From: SVTX01 sp045602385
GTDB taxonomy: Bacteria; Bacillota; Clostridia; Oscillospirales; CAG-272
NCBI GenBank assembly: GCA_045602385.1
Contig: JAZSBL010000040.1
Coordinates: forward strand, 1 to 64,000
DNA length: 64,000 nt
Direction of reading: 5' to 3'
Shown here one piece after another: positions 24,886-33,722 of the stretch; position 1 is the first letter of the stretch; each line of letters starts with the position of its first letter. The notes under the pieces are model-generated. The model saw only the letters and a program-made list of their open reading frames with translations, was not told where the DNA came from and did no database searches. The translations under genes were made by a program, and so were the position numbers.

Positions 24886-25971
24886 TCAGTCGTCAACAGA
24901 GGTCTTTGCATCCTCATCGCGCTTAAGCTCGGCATCCTTCACCATTTCACCTGCCAGCTCCTCTTCAAGCATGGTCTTTGTACGTGCCACGCGCTTTTTT
25001 GTGGTTCTCTCATAGCGGTGAGAAGTGGATTTTTCCTTTTCAGCCCTGTCAACAACGCTTATAAATATGTCCTCAAGGCTCATTCCCACAGCCTCAAGTC
25101 CGATTATCGCAAAACCGTTTTGCGCCATAGTAAAGAAGAGCTTTTTGCGAATATCCGCGCCCTGCTCGCTCTCTACCGTATAAATGTACGCATCGCCGTC
25201 GCGCTCGGTCTGCTGCTCAACGAAGCAGACACCGGGGATCGACTTTATCGCTCCAAGCACCTCCTTGCAGGGTCCGCATATCTTAACGCTCATTCTTCGG
25301 TTATTTTCGACGACTCTCGTTATATTTTCGGTTTTCTCGTCCGCGACGATCCTTCCCTTGTTGATAATAAGAATTCTGTCGCAAACCGCGGCGACCTCAC
25401 CCAAAACGTGAGTAGAAAGAAGCACCGTGTGGTTTTTACCGAGAGTTCTTATAAGGGAACGGATCTCAATTATCTGCTTGGGGTCAAGTCCGACCGTAGG
25501 CTCATCAAAAATGATCACCGGTGGGTCACCGATAAGGGCCTGGGCAACACCGACTCTCTGCTTATATCCCTTCGAGAGGTTACGAATAAGTCTTTTCCTC
25601 ACGTCCGCGATCTTTACAACGTCGCAGACCTCCGCTATATGCGCCTCACGATCAAAGGTGCAGCCCTTGAGATCGTAGGTAAAGTTAAGGTATTCTTCAA
25701 CCGTCATATCGGGATAAACGGGAGGCTGCTCAGGAAGATATCCGATAAGCTTTTTCACCCCTATGGGATCGGCCATCATGTCTATTCCGTCAATGGATAC
25801 TCTGCCCGCAGTTGCCGACAAACAGCCGGTAAGGATATTCATCGTTGTGCTCTTGCCCGCACCGTTAGGACCAAGGAATCCCACAGTTTCGCCGCGACCG
25901 ATCTCAACGCATATATCGTCAACCGCCGTGTTTGATCCGTAATTTTTCGTAAGATGCTCTATTTTTATCAT
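24886..25971 (-). CDS. ABC transporter ATPase (GldA-like)
   Basis: A 361-residue ATPase, first gene of the Gld-type operon. Walker A GPNGAGKST is near residue 35, the Q-loop in GYLPEQPPVYPDMTVEEYL, signature LSKGYKQRVG, Walker B VIIFDEP, and H-loop STHVL. After the core come a DUF4162-like stretch and a highly charged tail of about 45 residues rich in Lys, Arg, Glu and Asp, which has no obvious counterpart. It should power the ABC-2 permease and GldG-like proteins that follow. Ribosome site AGAGGT precedes ATG 25971. Confidence 0.9.
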   Translation of the reverse strand: MIKIEHLTKNYGSNTAVDDICVEIGRGETVGFLGPNGAGKSTTMNILTGCLSATAGRVSIDGIDMMADPIGVKKLIGYLPEQPPVYPDMTVEEYLNFTYDLKGCTFDREAHIAEVCDVVKIADVRKRLIRNLSKGYKQRVGVAQALIGDPPVIIFDEPTVGLDPKQIIEIRSLIRTLGKNHTVLLSTHVLGEVAAVCDRILIINKGRIVADEKTENITRVVENNRRMSVKICGPCKEVLGAIKSIPGVCFVEQQTERDGDAYIYTVESEQGADIRKKLFFTMAQNGFAIIGLEAVGMSLEDIFISVVDRAEKEKSTSHRYERTTKKRVARTKTMLEEELAGEMVKDAELKRDEDAKTSVDD

Positions 25972-26334
25972 TTCCCGACCTCTTAAATGAGATTTATTTG
26001 CTGTTCAGTGAATGTTGCTTGCCAAAATCGGCAAGATTCCGTTCCAATATCGGGACGAAAGCAAATTTTCACAAGTAATAGTCTACCACCAATTTGTAAA
26101 CTGCCTATGAACATAAATATATAATATATACTCCATTTAGCGATTTTCACGTGATTTTTCCGTGAACACATAAAAAATAGCTCCTCCCAATTGTTAGTGC
26201 CGCACCACAAGCAGGGCTATATATAGCCCTACGCCTTATTACATTATAATTTTCTCAGTCTCCTATTGACTCTTGACAGCTTTTCTGCTAAAATAGTATT
26301 TGTAGAAGTATGCATTTTAAGAGAGGAAAACTAA
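25972..26334. other. 363-bp divergent intergenic region (Gld operon / ahcY)
   Basis: Contains a small hairpin CTTGCC-AAAATC-GGCAAG (about 26019-26036), a palindrome AGGGCTATATATAGCCCT near 26213 and the ahcY promoter. No gene is credible. No clear consensus promoter for the Gld operon was found. Confidence 0.5.
26266..26294 (+). promoter_or_regulatory. sigma-A promoter of ahcY-mnmG-rsmG
   Basis: TTGACT (26266-26271), 17 bases, TAAAAT (26289-26294). A second -35-like TTGACA at 26273-26278 lacks a good -10 at the right spacing. Confidence 0.6.
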
Positions 26335-27576
26335 ATGAGTAACATAACTAATCCCTCAATTTGGGAATCAGGAAGAGATAAGATCGAGTGGGTGCGCTCT
26401 TATATGCCCCTTCTCTCCTCCATTGAAGAGGAATTCAAGGCAAATCAGCCCTTCAAGGGAATGAAGATATCTATGTCGATTCACCTTGAGGCAAAGACAG
26501 CTAACCTTGCAAAGGTCCTACGCGCGGGTGGCGCAGAGGTAAGAGTTACAGGCTGTAATCCCCTTTCAACACAGGATGACGTCGCCGCAGCCCTTGTACA
26601 TGAGGGATTTGAGGTAAATGCCCACCACGGAACAGACGAGGCAGGCTACACAAAGGACCTTATAAACACGATATCCTTCTGCCCGGACATTCTTATAGAC
26701 GACGGTGGAGACCTTATGGCGCTTTTGCACGGAGAGTACCGTGAATACGGCAAAAACCTCATCGGCGGATGCGAGGAGACCACCACGGGTGTCCACAGAC
26801 TAATGTCCCGTGAGGCGCAGGGCAAGCTCGACTACACCATGATCGACGTAAACGACGCAAACTGCAAACATTTGTTCGACAACAGATACGGTACAGGACA
26901 GTCAACCCTTGACGGTATAATGAACTCAACAAACCTTATAATAGCAGGAAAAACCTTTGTTGTCGCGGGCTACGGCTGGTGCGGTAAGGGCCTTGCCATG
27001 AGAGCCAAGGGTATGGGCGCAGTCGTTATCGTGACCGAGATCGATCCCATCAAGGCAATCGAAGCGGTTATGGACGGATTTACCGTAATGACCATGGACG
27101 AGGCAGCTCCCCTCGGAGATATATTCGTCACTCTCACAGGCTGTTCCGATGTAATCACAAAGCGCCATATCGAGAAAATGAAGGACGGAGTCCTTCTTGC
27201 GAATAGCGGTCACTTCGACGTAGAGATCAACAAGGGCGATCTTGAAGCTCTTTCGACCCGTATTTTCGATCGCAAGCCCAATATAAAGGGCTACGAGATG
27301 AAGGACGGTCGTATTATCAACCTTCTTGCCGAGGGTAGACTTGTAAACCTCGCCGCAGGAAACGGACATCCCGCCGAAATCATGGACATGTCCTTTGCAA
27401 TTCAGGCAAAATCCCTTGAATATCTTGCAAAAAACAAGGGCAAGCTCGAAAAGAAGCTCTATGCAGTTCCCGAGGAGATCGATAGTGCAGTCGCGCTTTT
27501 GAAGCTCAAAACTATGGGAATCAACATTGATACACTTACAGAAGAACAGAAAATTTATCTTACAAAGGTAGACTAA
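26335..27576 (+). CDS. ahcY: adenosylhomocysteinase
   Basis: A 413-residue NAD-dependent enzyme splitting S-adenosylhomocysteine, the by-product of methyltransferases, into adenosine and homocysteine. Seen: the substrate domain with CNPLSTQDD and EETTTGVHRL, the NAD-binding GYGWCGKG at 212-219, and the C-terminal tail with the NLAAGNGHPAEIMD hallmark. Length is normal for bacterial short forms. Its TAA is immediately followed by the ATG of mnmG, so the two are cotranscribed and probably coupled. RsmG, in the same run, uses S-adenosylmethionine and generates this substrate. Confidence 0.95.
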   Translation: MSNITNPSIWESGRDKIEWVRSYMPLLSSIEEEFKANQPFKGMKISMSIHLEAKTANLAKVLRAGGAEVRVTGCNPLSTQDDVAAALVHEGFEVNAHHGTDEAGYTKDLINTISFCPDILIDDGGDLMALLHGEYREYGKNLIGGCEETTTGVHRLMSREAQGKLDYTMIDVNDANCKHLFDNRYGTGQSTLDGIMNSTNLIIAGKTFVVAGYGWCGKGLAMRAKGMGAVVIVTEIDPIKAIEAVMDGFTVMTMDEAAPLGDIFVTLTGCSDVITKRHIEKMKDGVLLANSGHFDVEINKGDLEALSTRIFDRKPNIKGYEMKDGRIINLLAEGRLVNLAAGNGHPAEIMDMSFAIQAKSLEYLAKNKGKLEKKLYAVPEEIDSAVALLKLKTMGINIDTLTEEQKIYLTKVD

Positions 27577-29460
27577 ATGGAACTCAGAACGACTGTTGCG
27601 GTAATTGGCGCGGGACACGCGGGCATAGAGGCGGCTTTAGCCTCAGCAAGAATGGGGCTTGACACCGTTCTTTTCACCATGTCCCTTGACAGTATCGCAA
27701 ATATGCCCTGCAATCCCTCCATCGGTGGAACGGCAAAGGGACACCTCGTATATGAAATAGATGCCTTGGGAGGCGAGATGGGCCGCGCTGCGGACAAGGT
27801 CACACTGCAGTCGAGAACCCTGAATCTCGGCAAGGGCGCGGCAGTACATTCAAAAAGGATCCAGGCAGACCGCAAAAAGTATCAGGCGATAATGAAATCG
27901 ACGCTTGAAAGGACCGAAAATCTCCGTCTTATTCAGGCCGAGATAACCGAGATAATCACCGAGGAAACGCCCGATAGTCCTTATGCCAAAAGGATAATCG
28001 GAGTTAAAACAAAGCTTGAGGAGATATGGTATTGCGAGGCCGCGATCATCTCTGCGGGAACCTTCCTGGACGGCAGAATATTCATCGGAAACGTCAATTA
28101 CTCCGCAGGTCCCGACGGACTGCTCGGCGCAAACGGACTCACAAATTCACTTATAGAAAACGGAATCAGTATCATGAGATTCAAGACGGGAACTCCCGCC
28201 AGAGTCAAAAGAAGCACCATCGATCTTTCTTGTCTCGAGGTGCAGGACGGAGAAGTCGACCTCATTCCGTTCTCCTGGTCAACCGACCCCGATAAATTCA
28301 AGGGCCTTGAGCAGATACCCTGCCATATAGTTTACACAAACGCAGAAACCCACCGTATTATAAGGGAAAACATACATCGCTCGGCAATGTATTCGGGGCA
28401 GATACATGGCACAGGCCCTCGCTATTGCCCATCAATTGAAGACAAGCTCGTCCGCTTTGCAGAGAAGGAAAGGCATCAGCTTTTCGTGGAGCCGCTCGGA
28501 GAAAACACCGAGGAAATGTACATCCAAGGCTTTTCCACCTCTCTTCCGACCGACGTGCAATATGATATGCTCCGTTCTCTCGACGGATTCAAAAACGCAG
28601 AGATAATGCGATATGCATATGCCATAGAATACGACTGCATTGACCCCACTCAGCTCTATCCAACCCTTGAATTCAAAGGTATTTCGGGGCTTTACGGCGC
28701 AGGGCAGTTCAACGGAACGTCAGGCTATGAGGAGGCAGCCGCGCAGGGACTTGTCGCCGGAATAAACGCATCTCTCAAGATAAAAGGCAAAGATCCAATG
28801 ATCCTTGAGCGTTCAAGCAGCTATATCGGCACACTTATTGACGATCTTACAACCAAGGGCACAAACGAGCCCTATCGCATGATGACCTCAAGATCGGAAT
28901 ATCGCCTGCTTTTACGACAAGATAATTCAGATACCCGCCTTACCCACATCGGACGCGTCGTAGGACTTGTCAGCGACGAGCAATTCAGATGCTTTGAGGA
29001 GAAACAATCCCTTATAGCAAAAGAAAAAGACAGGCTGGAATCAACACGACTTTCAAAGGAATCCGCAACCGAATTTCTCGCAAAACACGGTAAAGAACCG
29101 GCAAAATCAGGCGTTTCGCTGGCGGATTTTCTCCGTCGTCCCGACTTTGATTACGATACTATAGCAGAGATAGATACAAAACGGCCGGATCTCCCGCGTT
29201 CGGTAGTCCTCAGCGCCGCAACCGACATAAAATACGCAGGTTACGTCAAAAAACAGCTCGCAGAGGTAAAAAAGCAAGAAAAGCTTGAAACAAAGCCCCT
29301 TTCTCCCGACATTGATTATCTTTCAATACGCGGACTTCGTATTGAGGCCGCGCAAAAGCTAAATAAAATCAAGCCATTGACTATCGGTCAGGCATCAAGA
29401 ATCAGCGGAGTAAGCCCCGCAGATATATCGGTGTTACTGGTATATCTCGGCATAAAATGA
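27577..29460 (+). CDS. mnmG: tRNA uridine-5-carboxymethylaminomethyl modification enzyme MnmG (GidA)
   Basis: A 627-residue FAD protein that with MnmE modifies the wobble uridine of several tRNAs. FAD site GAGHAG is at 11-16; NMPCNPSIGGTAKGHLVYEIDALGG and GTFLDGRIFIG are GidA signatures, and the C-terminal GidA-associated domain ends in RISGVSPADISVLLVYL. MnmE is encoded 17 kb away at 46.7-48.1 kb. The ATG directly abuts the ahcY stop codon, with AAAGG inside the end of ahcY. Confidence 0.97.
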   Translation: MELRTTVAVIGAGHAGIEAALASARMGLDTVLFTMSLDSIANMPCNPSIGGTAKGHLVYEIDALGGEMGRAADKVTLQSRTLNLGKGAAVHSKRIQADRKKYQAIMKSTLERTENLRLIQAEITEIITEETPDSPYAKRIIGVKTKLEEIWYCEAAIISAGTFLDGRIFIGNVNYSAGPDGLLGANGLTNSLIENGISIMRFKTGTPARVKRSTIDLSCLEVQDGEVDLIPFSWSTDPDKFKGLEQIPCHIVYTNAETHRIIRENIHRSAMYSGQIHGTGPRYCPSIEDKLVRFAEKERHQLFVEPLGENTEEMYIQGFSTSLPTDVQYDMLRSLDGFKNAEIMRYAYAIEYDCIDPTQLYPTLEFKGISGLYGAGQFNGTSGYEEAAAQGLVAGINASLKIKGKDPMILERSSSYIGTLIDDLTTKGTNEPYRMMTSRSEYRLLLRQDNSDTRLTHIGRVVGLVSDEQFRCFEEKQSLIAKEKDRLESTRLSKESATEFLAKHGKEPAKSGVSLADFLRRPDFDYDTIAEIDTKRPDLPRSVVLSAATDIKYAGYVKKQLAEVKKQEKLETKPLSPDIDYLSIRGLRIEAAQKLNKIKPLTIGQASRISGVSPADISVLLVYLGIK

Positions 29461-30188
29461 TTATGGAATATAGAGAATACAAGGATTTACTATACAAAGC
29501 CTTCACCGAAAACAACATTGCAGACCTGCTGTGCGACGAAAGCGCAGAAAAGCTTTATAAGTTTTCAGAGATACTTATTGAAACAAACAGATCATTCAAT
29601 CTGACAGCCATAACCGACGAAAAAGATGTCATTTTAAAGCATTTTGTGGACTGCGCGTCAATAATCAAGCAGATTCCACCCAATGCAACACTCGTAGACG
29701 TAGGGTGCGGGGCGGGATTTCCCTCCCTCCCGATCGCTATTTTACGTAGTGACGTAAGGGCCACATCCCTTGACAGCACAACAAAAAAGATTGATTTCAT
29801 TAACAAAATTGCGCAGAACCTATCCTTATACAACGTTACTGCAATAAGCACACGAGCGGAGGATTTCGCCAAAACACACAGAGAAAGCTTTGACATAGTA
29901 ACAAGCCGCGCGGTCGCGCGCCTCAACATCCTCGACGAGCTTTGCCTCCCCTTAGTTAAGGTTGGCGGCAAATTCATAGCAATGAAATCATCTCGCGGAG
30001 AAATCGAGCTGTCGGAAGCAATTACAGGTATAGAAAAGCTCGGAGGAAAGCTTGATAATGTTGAAAAGAAAACCCTTTCCTTTGACGGAGCGACAATAGA
30101 AAGAGAAACCTACGTATTCAAAAAAGTACGCCAAACCCCCTCCCAATACCCACGTAACTATTCTCAAATAGCGAAAAAGCCTTTATAA
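29457..30188 (+). CDS. rsmG: 16S rRNA (guanine527-N7)-methyltransferase RsmG (GidB)
   Basis: A 243-residue S-adenosylmethionine-dependent methyltransferase acting on G527 of 16S rRNA. Visible: FNLTAITDEKDVILKHFVDC and the SAM-binding VDVGCGAGFPSLPIAI, both RsmG signatures, and the TSRAVARLNILDEL segment. The start ATG overlaps the mnmG stop as ATGA; a second ATG two codons on is also possible. The order mnmG-rsmG-parA-parB is the usual oriC-proximal arrangement. Confidence 0.95.
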   Translation: MIMEYREYKDLLYKAFTENNIADLLCDESAEKLYKFSEILIETNRSFNLTAITDEKDVILKHFVDCASIIKQIPPNATLVDVGCGAGFPSLPIAILRSDVRATSLDSTTKKIDFINKIAQNLSLYNVTAISTRAEDFAKTHRESFDIVTSRAVARLNILDELCLPLVKVGGKFIAMKSSRGEIELSEAITGIEKLGGKLDNVEKKTLSFDGATIERETYVFKKVRQTPSQYPRNYSQIAKKPL

Positions 30189-30203
30189 ACAATAGAAAAT
30201 CAA

Positions 30204-30240
30204 CAAACATCCCTCGCGCAGAAACCGCGAGGGATGTTTG
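30204..30240 (+). terminator. terminator after rsmG
   Basis: A perfect 15-bp stem CAAACATCCCTCGCG/CGCGAGGGATGTTTG with a 7-base loop (30204-30218 with 30226-30240). Its end overlaps the first parS site by two bases. Confidence 0.75.
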
Positions 30241-30254
30241 TTTCACGTGAAACA
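30239..30254. promoter_or_regulatory. parS: parS site 1
   Basis: Exact match to the 16-base ParB site TGTTTCACGTGAAACA. Confidence 0.95.
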
Positions 30255-30280
30255 TTATCGCAAAATCACACCGCGCAGAG

Positions 30281-30296
30281 CGTTTCACGTGAAACA
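30281..30296. promoter_or_regulatory. parS: parS site 2
   Basis: Matches the parS consensus at 15 of 16 positions (first base C instead of T). Confidence 0.88.
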
Positions 30297-30325
30297 CTCT
30301 GCCACCAAATCGCACCGCCGTAGTA

Positions 30326-30341
30326 TGTTTCACGTGAAACA
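30326..30341. promoter_or_regulatory. parS: parS site 3
   Basis: Exact match to TGTTTCACGTGAAACA. Confidence 0.95.
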
Positions 30342-30408
30342 TATCCCCACGCTCCCCCCAAAAAAAGATCGCGTCGGCCGCCCCGCAAAATGCCACATTA
30401 ACTCACCT

Positions 30409-30424
30409 TGTTTCACGTGAAACA
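30409..30424. promoter_or_regulatory. parS: parS site 4
   Basis: Exact match to TGTTTCACGTGAAACA. Four sites lie within 186 bases, so this is a nucleation centre for the ParB partition complex. Confidence 0.95.
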
Positions 30425-30488
30425 CTCAAATTCTTGTCCTTTCGACCTATTTTGCAATGCAAAACAAAAAATAATTTCAGGAAAACTA

Positions 30489-30517
30489 TTGCAAATAACA
30501 AAAATATGTAGTATAAT
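30489..30517 (+). promoter_or_regulatory. sigma-A promoter of parA-parB
   Basis: TTGCAA (30489-30494), 17 bases, TATAAT (30512-30517). It lies 65 bases after parS site 4, so ParB spreading could repress it. Confidence 0.75.
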
Positions 30518-30557
30518 TATCATACAAATCTATAATTTATGACAGGAGAAGTGAAAA

Positions 30558-31319
30558 TTGGGAAAGATTATCTCCTTTTCTAACCAAAAAGGCGGCGTCG
30601 GCAAAACAACTTCAGCCGTAAACGTAGCCGCATCCCTCGGCGTTCTTGGCCACAAGGTACTTCTTGTAGACCTCGACCCCCAGGGAAATGCCACAAGTGG
30701 CGTTGGAATCAGTAAAAAATCACTCAAAAAATCCATTCACGACGTTCTTGTAGGCAAATGCTCCGCGAAGGAAGCCATTTTGACAACAGAATTCGAAAAT
30801 TTAAGCATAATTCCCGCCCACATATCCCTTGCAGGTGCAGAATACAACCTCTATCAGGGCAACGGCGCGGAAAGAGTTATGAAAAACGCGCTTGACACAA
30901 TAAAGGACGAGTACGATTATATTATAATCGATTGCCCGCCCTCTCTCAGCATGCTCACGATCAATGCTATGGTGGCAAGCGACGGCATAATAATCCCCAT
31001 GAAGTGTGAATTCTACTCACTCGAGGGATTGTCACAGCTCACGGTTACAATCAACAGAATAAAAGCTAACTTCAACAGCTCGCTCAACATCACCGGCATT
31101 CTTATAACTATGCACAGCCCCCGCTTGCTCCTCTCGGTACAGGTTATGAACGAGATGAAGAAGCATTACGCGGACAAGCTCTTTAACACACAGATCTCTC
31201 GCGGCGTAAGAGTTTCCGAGGCTCCGGGCTTTGGAGTCCCGGTATATTATCACGACAAGAGAAGCAAGGGCGCGCGTGAGTATCTTGAAGTCGCAAAAGA
31301 GATTGCGGAGAGGATCTGA
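30558..31319 (+). CDS. parA: chromosome-partitioning ATPase ParA (Soj)
   Basis: A 253-residue deviant-Walker ATPase moving ParB-parS complexes. KGGVGKTT is at 11-18, the Walker A' aspartate in VDLDPQGNAT, and Walker B in IIIDCPPSLS. Soj-like length without an N-terminal DNA-binding extension points to the chromosomal type. The start is TTG 30558 with AGGAGAA upstream; no ATG or GTG lies in frame near it, and the next residues are the conserved beta-strand, so TTG is well supported. Confidence 0.95.
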   Translation: MGKIISFSNQKGGVGKTTSAVNVAASLGVLGHKVLLVDLDPQGNATSGVGISKKSLKKSIHDVLVGKCSAKEAILTTEFENLSIIPAHISLAGAEYNLYQGNGAERVMKNALDTIKDEYDYIIIDCPPSLSMLTINAMVASDGIIIPMKCEFYSLEGLSQLTVTINRIKANFNSSLNITGILITMHSPRLLLSVQVMNEMKKHYADKLFNTQISRGVRVSEAPGFGVPVYYHDKRSKGAREYLEVAKEIAERI

Positions 31320-31413
31320 TCTCTCTGATTTCTTCATTTTATTAAATACGCACACGCGTAAAAATACAATTTAACGAATATTTATCGTCATTTGACGATT
31401 TTGGAGGTAAATA

Positions 31414-32307
31414 ATGATTGGAGCCGGACTTGGCAGGAATTATTTTTCAATTCTTGAAGACAACATGTTTGAGGCAAAAAAGGACTCCGTCACAACGATA
31501 AAGGTAAGTGACATCGAGCCCAGACGCGATCAGCCCAGAAAGCAGTTTGACGACGAAAGCTTGCAGATGTTGGCTGATTCTATATCAATCCACGGCGTAC
31601 TTCAGCCCATAATAGTACGCGAAAACAAAAATTTCCCTGATACATATGAAATAATCGCAGGAGAAAGGCGTTGGAGAGCCGCCAAAATGGCAGGCGTATC
31701 CGAAATACCCGTCGTAATCGTTGACGGAGACGATCTCAAGATCGCGCAGATCGCGCTTGTAGAGAATGTTCAGAGAGAGGATCTCAACCCCGTTGAGGAA
31801 GCCTTTGCTTACCGGGACCTTATCGACAAGTTCAATCTTACACAGGAACAGCTTTCAAAAGAGGTTGGAAAATCACGTTCGGCAATAGCGAATATGCTTC
31901 GTTTGACAGGACTTCCGGAGGAAGTTTTGGAGCTTCTCCGTGACGAAAAGATCGCCGTCGGACACGCAAGAACCCTTTTGGCACTTGAAAAAGACGAGCA
32001 CATGATACTCCTCGCAAACAGAATAGCCGAGGAGGACCTTTCCGTCAGACGTGTAGAGGATATAGTCAAAAAAATACTCACACAAAAGGACATTCAGGAG
32101 CTCGAGGTCAACCGCACCGAGGCGCTTCAGAGACGAGTTTATATAAGAGATCTCGAAAGAAGAGCCATGGACAGACTTGGCAGGCGAGTAAAGATCAATC
32201 AGACCGCAAAGAAAAAGACCGTAGAACTCACGTTCGATAACGACTCAGACCTCGAGGAGGTTCTCTGCCTGCTCTGCGGAGATAATTTCTTTAAAACGAT
32301 AAAATAA
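31414..32307 (+). CDS. parB: chromosome-partitioning protein ParB (Spo0J)
   Basis: A 297-residue CTPase/DNA-binding clamp that loads at parS. The N-terminal CTP-binding domain has GERRWRA at 83-89 and ENVQREDLNPVEEA; the central helix-turn-helix is around LSKEVGKSRSAIANMLRL, and the C-terminal dimerisation part is basic. Four parS targets lie just upstream of its operon. ATG 31414 follows GGAGGTAAATA. A 94-base gap with a small hairpin separates it from parA. Confidence 0.95.
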   Translation: MIGAGLGRNYFSILEDNMFEAKKDSVTTIKVSDIEPRRDQPRKQFDDESLQMLADSISIHGVLQPIIVRENKNFPDTYEIIAGERRWRAAKMAGVSEIPVVIVDGDDLKIAQIALVENVQREDLNPVEEAFAYRDLIDKFNLTQEQLSKEVGKSRSAIANMLRLTGLPEEVLELLRDEKIAVGHARTLLALEKDEHMILLANRIAEEDLSVRRVEDIVKKILTQKDIQELEVNRTEALQRRVYIRDLERRAMDRLGRRVKINQTAKKKTVELTFDNDSDLEEVLCLLCGDNFFKTIK

Positions 32308-32369
32308 TACGTATAAAACCCTTATGACATATACATAATTTAAGCTAAAACCCCTGAAAGGAAAAGACA

Positions 32370-33650
32370 ATGCTTGATATTAATTATATAAAAGAAAACC
32401 CCGCCGAAGTCATCGACAGACTCGCAATAAAGGGCAAGGATGCCAAGGAAGAGATCGAGAAAATACTTGAGCTCGACGCAAAAAGACGCGCACTCATAAC
32501 AGAAACAGAAGGATTTAAAGCAGAGCAGAACAAGCTCACCAAGATGATCCCCATGTATAAGAAGGAAGGAAAGGACCCCTCCCCCATCTTTGCGCAGTCA
32601 AAGGAACTCGGCGCAAAGGCAAAAGCCAACGACGAGCTTATAAAAGCCGTTGAAACCGAGCTTCAGGGATACATGTTGGGTCTTCCTAACCTCCCCGACC
32701 GTGACCTTAAGGCAGGCGGAAAGGAGAATAACGAAGCGATCAGATACTTTGGCGAGCCTCATAAGTTTGATTTTGAGCCTAAAAACCACGTTGACCTCTG
32801 CACAAGCCTCGGCCTTATCGATTACGACAGAGGAACAAAGCTTTCAGGCTCCGGATTTTGGATCTACCGCGGAATGGGTGCAAGACTTGAATGGGCACTC
32901 CTCAATTACTTTATTGATACCCATCTTGCAGACGGCTACGAGCTCATTCTCCCCCCTCACATGCTCGAATACGAGTGCGGAGTAACCGCGGGACAGTTCC
33001 CCAAGTTTGCTGACGAGGTTTACAAGATAGAGAACCCCACCGACAACCGCCAAAGATACATGCTTCCCACAGCAGAAGCAGCACTTGCATCCTTATACCG
33101 TAACGAAATTTTGACCGAGGCTGACCTTCCCAAGAAGCTTGTAAGCTACACACCCTGCTTTAGACGCGAGGCAGGCTCCTACCGTTCCGACGAGCGCGGA
33201 ATGGTACGCGGACATCAGTTCAACAAGGTCGAAATGTTCCAGTATACGCTTCCTGAAAAGAGCGACGAAGCATTTGAGGAGCTCGTAATCAAGGCAGAAA
33301 ACCTTGTAAAGGGACTCGGATTCCACTTCAGAACAGTCAAGCTTGCCGCAGAGGACTGCTCCGCATCCATGGCAAGAACATACGATATCGAAATCAATAT
33401 CCCCTCCATGAACGGATACAAGGAGGTAAGCTCGGTCTCTAACGCCCGTGACTACCAGGCAAGACGTGGAATGATGCGCGTAAGACGTGAAAACGGCAAG
33501 ATCGAGTATCTCCACACCCTCAACGGCTCAGGCCTCGCCACATCGAGAATTCTCCCCGCTCTCGTTGAGCAGAACCAGAATGCCGATGGCAGCGTTACAG
33601 TGCCCGAGGTCCTCCGCAAATATCTCGGAGTAGACGTGATCAAGAAATAA
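32370..33650 (+). CDS. serS: seryl-tRNA synthetase
   Basis: A 426-residue class II synthetase charging tRNA-Ser. The N-terminal long coiled-coil arm is at about residues 25-105, motif 2 in FRREAGSYRSDERGMVRGHQFNKVEMF, and motif 3 in the LHTLNGSGLATSRILPALVE region. Full length, with AAAGGAAAAGACA before the ATG. It lies 62 bases after parB with no terminator between, so read-through is likely. No T-box leader is visible. Confidence 0.97.
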   Translation: MLDINYIKENPAEVIDRLAIKGKDAKEEIEKILELDAKRRALITETEGFKAEQNKLTKMIPMYKKEGKDPSPIFAQSKELGAKAKANDELIKAVETELQGYMLGLPNLPDRDLKAGGKENNEAIRYFGEPHKFDFEPKNHVDLCTSLGLIDYDRGTKLSGSGFWIYRGMGARLEWALLNYFIDTHLADGYELILPPHMLEYECGVTAGQFPKFADEVYKIENPTDNRQRYMLPTAEAALASLYRNEILTEADLPKKLVSYTPCFRREAGSYRSDERGMVRGHQFNKVEMFQYTLPEKSDEAFEELVIKAENLVKGLGFHFRTVKLAAEDCSASMARTYDIEINIPSMNGYKEVSSVSNARDYQARRGMMRVRRENGKIEYLHTLNGSGLATSRILPALVEQNQNADGSVTVPEVLRKYLGVDVIKK

Positions 33651-33660
33651 ACCGCACATT

Positions 33661-33691
33661 TTCGGGCATCAACCAGATTTTGATGCCCGAA
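33661..33691 (+). terminator. hairpin after serS
   Basis: A perfect 12-bp stem TTCGGGCATCAA/TTGATGCCCGAA with a 7-base loop. No T-run follows, so it may only attenuate or protect the 3' end. Confidence 0.55.
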
Positions 33692-33722
33692 AGCTTAAAT
33701 ACACCCATAAAAGGAGACTTAA

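Noticed and set aside
30239..30424. Repeated TTTCACGTGAAA as a CRISPR or regulator array
   Set aside because: Sequence and position match parS exactly; spacing is irregular.
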